From: an uncultured Clostridia bacterium
Lineage (GTDB): Bacteria > Bacillota > Clostridia > Oscillospirales > Oscillospiraceae
Direction: 5' to 3'
DNA length: 11,731 nt
NCBI GenBank assembly: GCA_947169005.1
Contig: CAMVOG010000051.1
Span: forward strand, 1 to 11,731
Shown here: positions 1-4,881 of the stretch, in pieces
Layout of the letters: each line of letters opens with the position of its first letter
How positions within the stretch are numbered: position 1 is the stretch's first letter
The notes under the pieces: generated by a model
The model's database searches: none
Seen by the model: only the letters and a program-made list of their open reading frames with translations
Told to the model about the DNA's origin: nothing
Translations under genes and position numbers: made by a program

Positions 1-1
1 C

Positions 2-358
2 AGCCTCATTGAGGCCTTTGAGCCCGACGCCGTCAGCATCGAGGAGCTGTTTTTCAAGACCAATATCACCACCGGCATCGCCGTGGCCCACGGGCGCGGG
101 GTCCTCTTGCTCTGCTGCCGCCGCCACGGGGTGCCCATCTACGAATACACGCCGCCCCAGGTCAAGCAGTCCGTAGTGGGCTACGGCAAGGCGGAGAAGA
201 AGCAGGTCATGGAAATGGTCCGCCGCCTGCTGGGCCTGGAGGAGGTGCCCCGGCCCGACGACGCCGCGGATGCCCTGGCCCTGGCTCTCTGTCACGCCCG
301 GGCCGCCTCGTCCCTGCTGTCCGCGAGCTGGGGGGACAAGGACCACGCGACGACGTAG
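2..358 (+). CDS. ruvC: Holliday junction endonuclease RuvC, 5' end missing
   Basis: RuvC is the endonuclease that cuts Holliday junctions symmetrically, working with the RuvAB branch-migration motor. The reading frame is open from the first full codon (base 2) and ends at TAG 356-358, giving the C-terminal 118 residues of a protein usually about 160-175 long. The N-terminal part with the first catalytic Asp lies outside the window. Visible hallmarks are SIEELFF, whose first Glu aligns with the second catalytic acid, the block VKQSVVGYGKAEKKQV, and DAADALALAL near the C-terminus, whose two Asp codons at 260-262 and 269-271 match the last two catalytic acids. Any internal ATG is only an internal Met. 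The gene is followed after 52 bases by ruvA, the usual Firmicute order. Identification is by family motifs and context and is firm. Confidence 0.96.
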   Translation, partial: SLIEAFEPDAVSIEELFFKTNITTGIAVAHGRGVLLLCCRRHGVPIYEYTPPQVKQSVVGYGKAEKKQVMEMVRRLLGLEEVPRPDDAADALALALCHARAASSLLSASWGDKDHATT

Positions 359-360
359 AG

Positions 361-392
361 CAGTACGCAGGAAATAGTACTCAGTACTCAGG
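361..392. repeat. Short tandem repeat in the ruvC-ruvA spacer
   Basis: The 52-base gap between ruvC and ruvA contains a perfect tandem copy of AGTACTC (376-382 and 383-389) followed by AGG. A related CAGTACGCAGG lies at 361-371. The repeat sits just upstream of the ruvA ribosome-binding site (AGGAG at 397-401 region). Function is unknown. It could be a remnant of a dispersed intergenic repeat or simple slippage. Confidence 0.5.
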
Positions 393-410
393 CATAGGAG
401 AGATTAGCTT

Positions 411-1013
411 ATGTTCTACTATCTTAACGGCACGGTGGCCCATCTGGGCACCTACCTGGCCGTCATCGACTGCGGGGGCGTGGGCTTTGCCTGCCACTGC
501 ACCATGAAGACCCAGGCGGCCCTGCGCATCGGGGAGAAGGCGAAGCTCTTCACCCACTGCGCCGTGCGGGAGGACGCCTTCGATATCTACGGCTTCGCCA
601 CGGAGACGGAGCTGCGCTGCTTCCGCCTGCTGATCGACATTTCCGGCGTGGGCCCCAAGGCGGCCCTGTCCATTCTCTCCTCCTCCACACCCGAGGAGCT
701 GGCCCTGGCTATCGCCTCCGGCAACGAGAAGGCCCTCACCATCGCCCCCGGCGTGGGCAAAAAGCTGGCCCAGCGCATCCTGCTGGAGCTGAAGGACAAG
801 CTGGGCAAGGAGCTGGGGGACCTTTCCGGCAGCGCGGGCGGCTTCGCTGTGCCCAGCGCCGTCCAGGGCGGCAAGCTGGCGGACGTGACGGCGGCCCTCA
901 CGGTCCTGGGCTACGCGCCGAACGAGATCACCGCCGCCCTCCGGGGCGTGGACCTGGAGGCCCTTTCCGTGGAGGAGGCCATCAAGGTCGTGCTGCGCGG
1001 GTCGCTGAAGTGA
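411..1013 (+). CDS. ruvA: Holliday junction branch migration protein RuvA
   Basis: RuvA binds four-way DNA junctions as a tetramer or octamer and loads the RuvB motor. The protein is 200 residues, the normal family length. Residues 1-62 form the N-terminal OB-fold domain (start MFYYLNGTV). Two helix-hairpin-helix DNA-binding motifs are visible: LIDISGVGPKAALSIL at about 74-89 and LTIAPGVGKKLAQRIL at about 109-124. An acidic, Gly/Ser-rich linker follows at about 133-153, and the C-terminal RuvB-binding domain (ADVTAALTVLGY, then SVEEAIKVVL) runs from about 155 to 200. The start is ATG 411, preceded by an AGGAG site about 10 bases upstream. It is almost certainly co-transcribed with ruvC and ruvB. 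Nothing is missing or odd in the protein. Confidence 0.98.
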   Translation: MFYYLNGTVAHLGTYLAVIDCGGVGFACHCTMKTQAALRIGEKAKLFTHCAVREDAFDIYGFATETELRCFRLLIDISGVGPKAALSILSSSTPEELALAIASGNEKALTIAPGVGKKLAQRILLELKDKLGKELGDLSGSAGGFAVPSAVQGGKLADVTAALTVLGYAPNEITAALRGVDLEALSVEEAIKVVLRGSLK

Positions 1014-1014
1014 A

Positions 1015-1090
1015 AACAGGCAGCAGGCAACATGTTACAGGCAACAGGCAGCAGGGGCTCCTGAGCCCTGTTCCCTGAGCCCTGTTGCCC
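1015..1090. repeat. Repeat-rich, foldable spacer between ruvA and ruvB
   Basis: The spacer has a perfect 13-base direct repeat AACAGGCAGCAGG at 1015-1027 and 1043-1055, and a second perfect 13-base direct repeat CCTGAGCCCTGTT at 1060-1072 and 1074-1086. The two families are partly complementary: GGCAACAGG (1041 region onward) pairs with CCTGTTGCC near 1082-1089, and GGGCTC (1055-1060) with GAGCCC (1063-1068). The transcript could therefore fold into an imperfect hairpin. No T run follows, so it is not an intrinsic terminator. Its compact repeat structure resembles a small dispersed intergenic element, but only genome-wide copies would show that. Confidence 0.6.
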
Positions 1091-1129
1091 TTTGATTTGC
1101 TTAACTCTTACTGAGTGAGGATAATACCT

Positions 1130-2203
1130 ATGAGCATTGATTTTACCAGTGGGCGCGAGAGCGTGCGCAAGCTGACGGACCCCGCCTTCAACGGCTTTGA
1201 CGACGGGGAAGTCAGTCTGCGCCCCCAAAGCCTCACCGACTACATCGGCCAGGAAAAGGCCAAGGGGAACCTGCGCGTTTATATCGAGGCGGCCCGCCAG
1301 CGGGGCGAGCCGCTGGACCATGTGCTGCTCCACGGGCCCCCGGGCCTGGGCAAGACCACTCTCGCCACCATCATTGCCAACGAAATGGGCGTGGATATCC
1401 GCAAGACCTCCGGCCCCGCCATTGAGAAGCCCCGGGACCTGGCGGCTCTGCTGACGAATCTGAACGACAACGACATTCTTTTCGTCGATGAGATCCACCG
1501 CATGAACCGGGCCGTGGAGGAGATCCTCTATCCCGCCATGGAGGACGGGGAGATCGACATCATCCTCGGCCAGGGCCCCTCCGCCAACTCCATCCGCCTG
1601 GAGCTGAAAAAATTCACCCTCATCGGGGCCACCACCCGCTCCGGTCAGCTTTCCGCGCCCCTGCGGGACCGCTTCGGCGTCATTTTGAAGCTGGAGCTCT
1701 ATGAGCCGGAGGAGCTGCAGAAGATCGTGGAGCGCAGCGCGGGCCTTTTGAAGATCGGCATCGACAAGGGCGGCTCCATGGAGATCGCCAGGCGCTCCCG
1801 GGGCACGCCCCGTATCGCCAACCGTATGCTGCGCCGGGTGCGGGACTTTGCACAGGTCATGGCCGACGGCGTCATCACCAAGGAGGTGGCGGACGACGCC
1901 CTCAACCGCATGGAGGTGGACCAGCTTGGCCTGGATGCCATCGACCGGCGGCTGCTGCAAAGCATCATCCTCCACTACGGCGGCGGCCCCGTGGGCCTGG
2001 ATACCCTGGCCGCCACCATCAACGAGGAGGCCGTCACCATCGAGGACGTGTACGAGCCCTTCCTCATGCAGCAGGGCTTCCTCACCCGCACGCCCCGGGG
2101 CCGCTGCGCCACCCGCCTGGCCTACGCCCACCTTGGCCTGCCCTATCCGGAGCAGCCCGCCAAGCGCCCCGGCCTGGACGGACAGATCGGCTTTGAGGAC
2201 TGA
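1130..2203 (+). CDS. ruvB: Holliday junction branch migration helicase RuvB
   Basis: RuvB is the hexameric AAA+ ATPase that pumps DNA through the RuvA-bound junction. With the start chosen here the protein is 357 residues, slightly longer than E. coli RuvB because of an N-terminal leader and a Pro/Lys-containing tail. Walker A is GPPGLGKTT (69-77), Walker B LFVDE (117-121), sensor 1 GATTRSG (166-172), the arginine-finger segment LRDRFG (178-183) and sensor 2 RGTPRIANR (224-232). The C-terminal winged-helix domain includes GGGPVGLDTLAATINEE and ends near TPRGRCATRLAY. An in-frame GTG at 1115 is possible but is itself part of GTGAGG, which makes a good ribosome site 9 bases before ATG 1130, so ATG 1130 is preferred. 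The gene closes the ruv cluster. The next gene has its own promoter. Confidence 0.98.
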   Translation: MSIDFTSGRESVRKLTDPAFNGFDDGEVSLRPQSLTDYIGQEKAKGNLRVYIEAARQRGEPLDHVLLHGPPGLGKTTLATIIANEMGVDIRKTSGPAIEKPRDLAALLTNLNDNDILFVDEIHRMNRAVEEILYPAMEDGEIDIILGQGPSANSIRLELKKFTLIGATTRSGQLSAPLRDRFGVILKLELYEPEELQKIVERSAGLLKIGIDKGGSMEIARRSRGTPRIANRMLRRVRDFAQVMADGVITKEVADDALNRMEVDQLGLDAIDRRLLQSIILHYGGGPVGLDTLAATINEEAVTIEDVYEPFLMQQGFLTRTPRGRCATRLAYAHLGLPYPEQPAKRPGLDGQIGFED

Positions 2204-2209
2204 AAATGA

Positions 2210-2259
2210 GGGCTTTCCGGCATTCAGTTAAAAATTCTGTAAAATTTACCGGAACGCCC
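2210..2259. repeat. Inverted repeat after ruvB, abutting the next promoter
   Basis: GGGCTTTCCGG (2210-2220) and CCGGAACGCCC (2249-2259) form an 11-bp inverted repeat with one mismatch around a 28-base AT-rich loop. The left arm begins 6 bases after the ruvB stop, and the right arm ends exactly where the -35 box TTGACA begins. No T run follows, so it is a poor intrinsic terminator. It may help end ruvB transcription or act as an upstream regulatory site for the sigma-factor gene. Confidence 0.5.
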
Positions 2260-2288
2260 TTGACAAAAGCAAACCTTGCGTTTATACT
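2260..2288 (+). promoter_or_regulatory. Consensus housekeeping promoter for the sigma-factor gene
   Basis: The -35 box TTGACA is at 2260-2265, the spacer is exactly 17 bases, and the -10 box TATACT is at 2283-2288. Transcription should start near 2295, leaving a leader of only about 20 bases before ATG 2316. This is one of the two best promoters in the window and makes the sigma gene independent of ruvCAB. Confidence 0.85.
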
Positions 2289-2309
2289 TACATAGTAAAA
2301 GTAGGTATA
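2283..2309. promoter_or_regulatory. Operator-like dyad over the -10 box and start site
   Basis: TATACTTAC (2283-2291) and GTAGGTATA (2301-2309) are inverted copies matching at 8 of 9 positions, with a 9-base spacer. The left arm is the -10 box itself and the right arm lies in the expected 5' leader. The left arm should lie upstream of the transcript start, so the symmetry is more likely read as DNA by a dimeric regulator than as RNA structure. The regulator is unknown. Confidence 0.45.
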
Positions 2310-2315
2310 GTGTCT

Positions 2316-2939
2316 ATGGAGAGATCAGAGCATATCACAGATGAAGCGCTGCAGGCTCGGGCCGCCGAGGGGGATCCCGCGGCGGAGGAGGAGCTGATCG
2401 GCCGCTACGGGCCCCTGGTCCGGGCGGTGGTGCGGCCATATTTCCTGGCCGGCGGCGAAAGTGAAGATCTGATCCAGGAGGGGATGATCGGCCTCGTCTC
2501 CGCGATCCGCTCCTATCGGGCGGAAGGGGGCGCCTCATTCAGGACCTATGCCGCGCTTTGCGTCCGTCGGCGGGTTTATTCGGCGCTCCGCGCCTCTGCC
2601 GGGACGAAAACCGTATCGCTTGACGATTGCTTATCTCTTGAAGCCCCCCCTTTTGACACAGACCAGGCAAACGCTTTCGGCCGGGTGGAGGACCGCTTCC
2701 GCCGCGGCCCGGAGGATGAGATCATTGACCGGGAAAACGCCAGCGCCTTCTGGAAGGATTTCCTCAGATGCCTCTCCAAGCTCGAAGCGCAGATCATGGA
2801 TCACTACCTAAAGGGAATGTCTTATCAGGAAATAGCTTCCAAGGTCCGCAAGCCGCCCAAAGCGGTGGACAACGCGGTGCAGCGCGTCAGAAAAAAGCTG
2901 GCGCGGTACCTTAACTCCGGCGACATCAGCCATGGCTGA
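2316..2939 (+). CDS. SigH-like RNA polymerase sigma factor (sigma-70 family)
   Basis: This 207-residue protein directs RNA polymerase to a set of promoters. Region 2 is clear: PYFLAGGESEDLIQEGMIGL (41-60) matches the core-binding and -10 region of B. subtilis SigH, followed by FRTYAALCVRRRVYSALR (75-92) for regions 2.3-2.4. Region 4 ends the protein, with helix-turn-helix MSYQEIASKVRKPPKAVDNA (168-187) and VQRVRKKLARYL, again SigH-like (about 218 residues in B. subtilis). The linker at about 100-145 is less conserved. A GTG at 2310 is in frame, but ATG 2316 lies better relative to the weak AGGT site at 2303-2306. The gene has its own strong promoter with an operator-like dyad. It is not next to rpmG-secE, where sigH usually sits in Bacilli and many Clostridia, so it may be the sole SigH orthologue relocated or a paralogue. 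I leave the symbol blank for that reason. Confidence 0.9.
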   Translation: MERSEHITDEALQARAAEGDPAAEEELIGRYGPLVRAVVRPYFLAGGESEDLIQEGMIGLVSAIRSYRAEGGASFRTYAALCVRRRVYSALRASAGTKTVSLDDCLSLEAPPFDTDQANAFGRVEDRFRRGPEDEIIDRENASAFWKDFLRCLSKLEAQIMDHYLKGMSYQEIASKVRKPPKAVDNAVQRVRKKLARYLNSGDISHG

Positions 2940-2989
2940 ACGCAAATACAGCCCCTAAGGGCAAATATGTCAAAAGTGAGGATCATCAC

Positions 2990-3268
2990 ATGTACGAGGA
3001 CAAGACACTGGTTTGTAAAGAATGCGGCAATGAGTTCGTCTTCACTGCCGGCGAGCAGGAGTTCTACGCCGAGAGAGGCTTCCAGAACGAGCCCCAGCGC
3101 TGCAAGCCCTGCCGCGACGCGAGAAAGAATGCTGCCAGAGGCCCCAGAGAGTACTTCACCGCCGTTTGCGCCAACTGCGGCGGCGAGGCGAGAGTTCCCT
3201 TCGAGCCCAAGTCTGACAGACCTGTTTATTGCAGCGACTGCTTTGCCAAGATGAGAGAGCAGCAGTAA
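2990..3268 (+). CDS. Small zinc-ribbon protein with four CxxC pairs
   Basis: A 92-residue, highly charged soluble protein with eight Cys in four CxxC knuckles: C9/C12, C38/C41, C60/C63 and C81/C84. The last two are separated by exactly 17 residues, fitting the CxxC-x17-CxxC family; the first half resembles the probable zinc-ribbon domain also seen in small Firmicute proteins. Two zinc ions could therefore be bound. The function is unknown; such proteins are often proposed to bind nucleic acid or to serve in stress responses, but nothing here proves it. The start ATG 2990 has GAGG 8 bases upstream. No promoter is obvious in the 50-base gap after the sigma gene, so the two are probably co-transcribed, and a strong terminator follows at once. 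Confidence 0.88.
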   Translation: MYEDKTLVCKECGNEFVFTAGEQEFYAERGFQNEPQRCKPCRDARKNAARGPREYFTAVCANCGGEARVPFEPKSDRPVYCSDCFAKMREQQ

Positions 3269-3287
3269 TTTTTTCCTGCGAAAGATC

Positions 3288-3319
3288 AAAAGCCGCCCGT
3301 CCGGGCGGCTTTTGTGTTT
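3288..3319 (+). terminator. Intrinsic terminator of the sigma/zinc-ribbon operon
   Basis: AAAAGCCGCCCG (3288-3299) and CGGGCGGCTTTT (3302-3313) are perfectly complementary with a tiny central loop, followed by GTGTTT. The A run before and T run after the GC-rich stem make it potentially bidirectional. Confidence 0.92.
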
Positions 3320-3344
3320 GAAAAGCGCTGAGTTTTATGGACCG

Positions 3345-3375
3345 GTCACAAAACCGCGCGCAGACGGGATATGAT
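3345..3375 (+). promoter_or_regulatory. Candidate promoter of the lipoprotein gene
   Basis: A good -10 box TATGAT lies at 3370-3375. The only -35-like sequence is GTCACA at 3345-3350 with a long 19-base spacer, so the match is weak. A promoter is expected here because a strong terminator lies just upstream and the next gene starts at 3418. Confidence 0.35.
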
Positions 3376-3417
3376 AACAGAGGCCCCAAAACACCGACTG
3401 GCAAGGGAGGTTTTGTT

Positions 3418-4299
3418 ATGAAAAAACGTTTCTGCCTTTTCGTCCTGCCCCTTTTGCTCCTGCTGCTTCCCGGCTGCGGGAGCCGGGTGCCCGTGCTGCG
3501 GGATCAGGAGGCCGTTCTGGCCTGGATCGAGGCGCTGCCCGCGGAGGAGGCGGCCCTGGCCGCCGGGGGCGTGGCCGTGAAGGGCGCCGACGGCAGCCTT
3601 TCCGCCGACGCGCTGAGCCTGTGGAAGAGCTTCCGACGGGACGCCGAGGCTGGCCGCCCCGCCGCCTTCTTCCTTCGCTGGGCCTACCATATCCAAACGG
3701 ACTATTATATCTGCTGCGAGGGGCAGAATTGCCGCCTGCTGGTCCTTCCCGCCGGTCGGGAGGTCCGGGAATATAAGGAAAGCTCTCTTCCCAGGCTGCT
3801 GACGCTGAACTATTTTCCCGTGGAGGAGCTGGAGCCCCGGGACCCCGCGGCGTATCCGACCTATCCCAGCGGGCGGGACGCGGACGAGATTCTGTCCTGC
3901 TTTTCCGCCTTTCCACCCACCTACCGGGAGCTGCGGCGCATGACGGAGCTGCCCATATCCTCCGACGGGTATGGGCGCGATCCCGGGGCCTGGGCACGCT
4001 TTTATGAAAGCGTCGGCGCCGGGGAGCCCGCCTGCGTCTCCTTCGCCATGCTCACCGTGGAGGGGGACCCCGTCTATTGCTATCTGGACTACGACGGAAC
4101 GGATTTCTATCTGCTGATGGATTATGAATTCGACAGCTACGGCGGCGGGTACTATGAGGCCCGCTACACCGCGCTGACGGAGAACAGCACCCCGCTGGGG
4201 GAGCGTACCGACGGAAAAACAGGCCGGTATCTGCAATATACCCTCTCCGGCGGGGAATGGGACCAGGTCATTTTCTCCTATCAAGCTCTGGATGAATAG
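3418..4299 (+). CDS. Predicted lipoprotein of unknown function
   Basis: A 293-residue protein with a classic lipoprotein signal: basic start MKKR, a Leu-rich core, and lipobox LPGC with the modified Cys at residue 20, followed by Gly-Ser. The mature protein should be anchored on the outer face of the cytoplasmic membrane. It is mixed in composition, rich in Tyr, Asp and Glu, with Cys pairs at 99/100 and 105 and single Cys at 161, 206 and 221. The segment around VEGDP (214-218) followed by a YDG and acidic-aromatic stretch recalls DUF4362-type lipoproteins, but that is a tentative resemblance. An in-frame ATG at 3337 would bury the signal peptide behind 27 extra residues; ATG 3418 has GGGAGG 7 bases upstream and is clearly the start. 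It stands alone between two terminators, so neighbours give no clue to its role. Confidence 0.85.
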   Translation: MKKRFCLFVLPLLLLLLPGCGSRVPVLRDQEAVLAWIEALPAEEAALAAGGVAVKGADGSLSADALSLWKSFRRDAEAGRPAAFFLRWAYHIQTDYYICCEGQNCRLLVLPAGREVREYKESSLPRLLTLNYFPVEELEPRDPAAYPTYPSGRDADEILSCFSAFPPTYRELRRMTELPISSDGYGRDPGAWARFYESVGAGEPACVSFAMLTVEGDPVYCYLDYDGTDFYLLMDYEFDSYGGGYYEARYTALTENSTPLGERTDGKTGRYLQYTLSGGEWDQVIFSYQALDE

Positions 4300-4331
4300 A
4301 AATGAAAAGCCCTCCGCGAAAGCGGAGGGCT
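4300..4331 (-). terminator. Hairpin terminator for rpmE, shared with the convergent lipoprotein gene
   Basis: AGCCCTCCGC (4308-4317), loop GAAA, GCGGAGGGCT (4322-4331) form a perfect 10-bp stem. Read on the minus strand the stem is followed by TTTCATTTC, a usable T run, so it best serves rpmE, which ends 20 bases away. On the plus strand the tail is GACTTGATC, weak for termination, but the stem starts 9 bases after the lipoprotein stop and may also serve that gene. Confidence 0.82.
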
Positions 4332-4350
4332 GACTTGATCCCGGCGACGA

Positions 4351-4551
4351 TTACTTGAGACCAAACTTCTTGTTGAACTTATCCACGCGGCCGCTGGTAT
4401 CGACCAGCTTCTGCTTGCCGGTAAAGAACGGATGGCACTTGGAGCAGATTTCAACGCGAATATCCTGCTTGGTAGAGCCCGTCTCTATGACCTCGCCGCA
4501 CACGCACTTGATCGTGGTCTGCTGGTACTTGGGATGGATACCTTCCTTCAT
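4351..4551 (-). CDS. rpmE: 50S ribosomal protein L31, zinc-binding type
   Basis: The 66-residue protein starts MKEGIHPKYQQTTIKCVCGE and ends with RVDKFNKKFGLK, the standard L31 pattern of the large ribosomal subunit. The four zinc ligands of the Cys-containing form are present: C16 and C18 in CVC and C36 and C39 in CSKC, followed by the family signature HPFFTGKQ. Length is normal. On the minus strand GAGGTG lies 8 bases before the ATG (reverse complement of 4549-4551). It has a strong promoter of its own, a 55-base leader and a hairpin terminator, so it is a single-gene unit. Many Firmicutes also carry a Cys-less paralogue used in zinc shortage; none is visible here. Confidence 0.98.
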   Translation of the reverse strand: MKEGIHPKYQQTTIKCVCGEVIETGSTKQDIRVEICSKCHPFFTGKQKLVDTSGRVDKFNKKFGLK

Positions 4552-4612
4552 TGACTGTTCACCTCATTTCTTTACAAGCTTATCAATAGATTTTGCCATT
4601 GACAGCTTATAG

Positions 4613-4641
4613 AGTATAGCACAGCTTTTCTGAAAATGCAA
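4613..4641 (-). promoter_or_regulatory. Promoter of rpmE
   Basis: On the minus strand the -35 box is TTGCAT (complement of 4636-4641), the spacer is 17 bases and the -10 box is TATACT (complement of 4613-4618). A- and T-rich sequence upstream of the -35 box could act as an UP element, as is usual for ribosomal protein genes. Confidence 0.82.
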
Positions 4642-4694
4642 GTATTTTTTTCTCATTTTAAAGCGTCTTTTGCCCGGGAAAACGAAAAAATCAG

Positions 4695-4723
4695 TTGTAA
4701 TCTGTCTGCGCTGGTGCTATAAT
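4695..4723 (+). promoter_or_regulatory. Promoter of the Gld-like ABC operon
   Basis: TTGTAA at 4695-4700, a 17-base spacer, and a perfect TATAAT at 4718-4723 preceded by TGC (extended -10 motif). An A-rich tract lies just upstream of the -35 box. Transcription should start near 4730, giving an unusually long leader of about 140 bases before ATG 4874. Confidence 0.82.
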
Positions 4724-4774
4724 GACAAAAGGTATATCTGTGCTTTTTAACCTATGCTTTACATTTTATTCACA

Positions 4775-4848
4775 CTCGCGCCCGAGCGGTGTGGTAAAGT
4801 ATGGAGCAGGAGAGACCGATCAAGCGGTTTGCCGGGTCCTGCCCGGCA
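4775..4848 (+). other. Two hairpins in the leader of the ABC operon
   Basis: CTCG (4775-4778) pairs with CGAG (4783-4786) around a 4-base loop and can be extended outward through a bulge by CAC and GTG. TGCCGGG (4830-4836) pairs perfectly with CCCGGCA (4842-4848) around TCCTG. Neither is followed by a T run, so they are not terminators. The second lies 8 bases before the AGGAGGG ribosome site and inside a small ORF. Confidence 0.45.
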
Positions 4849-4881
4849 GACGAAGCAGGAGGGAAACAAGTAGATGATTGA
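4801..4881 (+). CDS. Possible 26-codon upstream ORF overlapping the ATPase start
   Basis: ATG 4801 opens a 26-residue frame (starting MEQERPIKRF) that ends at TGA 4879-4881, so it overlaps the first 8 bases of the ABC ATPase gene in another frame. A purine-rich GGTGTGG lies about 6 bases upstream, a weak ribosome site. Its codons run through the leader hairpin 4830-4848 and through the ribosome site of the next gene, so translation could influence ATPase expression. The peptide resembles nothing I know. It may be chance; confidence is low. Confidence 0.25.
   Translation: MEQERPIKRFAGSCPADEAGGKQVDD

Larger units (their letters stand above)
4552..4873. other. 322-base divergent intergenic region
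   Basis: This gap separates rpmE (leftward) from the ABC operon (rightward). It holds the rpmE leader (with a weak TCAAT/ATTGA dyad at 4583-4587 and 4598-4602), the rpmE promoter, an AT-rich core with A tracts beside both -35 boxes, a partial palindrome centred on CCCGGG (4673-4678) between the promoters, the rightward promoter, and a leader of about 140 bases with two hairpins and a small ORF. I could not match the leader to any riboswitch class I know. Confidence 0.7.

Noticed and set aside
1092..1125. Possible promoter before ruvB (TTGATT and GATAAT)
   Set aside because: The spacer is 22 bases, too long for a sigma-70 type promoter.
911..2131. Long minus-strand open frame of about 400 codons across ruvA/ruvB
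   Set aside because: It is the antisense shadow of two certain genes in GC-rich DNA, with low-complexity His/Gly/Ala/Leu-rich translation and no recognisable motif.
2951..2962. Small GCCC/GGGC hairpin between the sigma and zinc-ribbon genes
   Set aside because: Only four base pairs and no T run; likely chance.
3337..3417. Upstream ATG extending the lipoprotein by 27 residues
   Set aside because: It would place the signal peptide internally and has no ribosome site, whereas ATG 3418 has GGGAGG at good spacing.
3346..4284. Minus-strand open frame opposite the lipoprotein gene
   Set aside because: The plus-strand frame has a signal peptide, lipobox and ribosome site; the antisense frame has none of these.
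4830..4848. Hairpin as terminator upstream of the ABC operon
   Set aside because: No T run follows, and the ribosome site comes directly after it.
4730..4873. Riboswitch or T-box in the ABC-operon leader
   Set aside because: The length and hairpins are suggestive, but no conserved core of a class I know is present and no terminator or T-box motif is visible.
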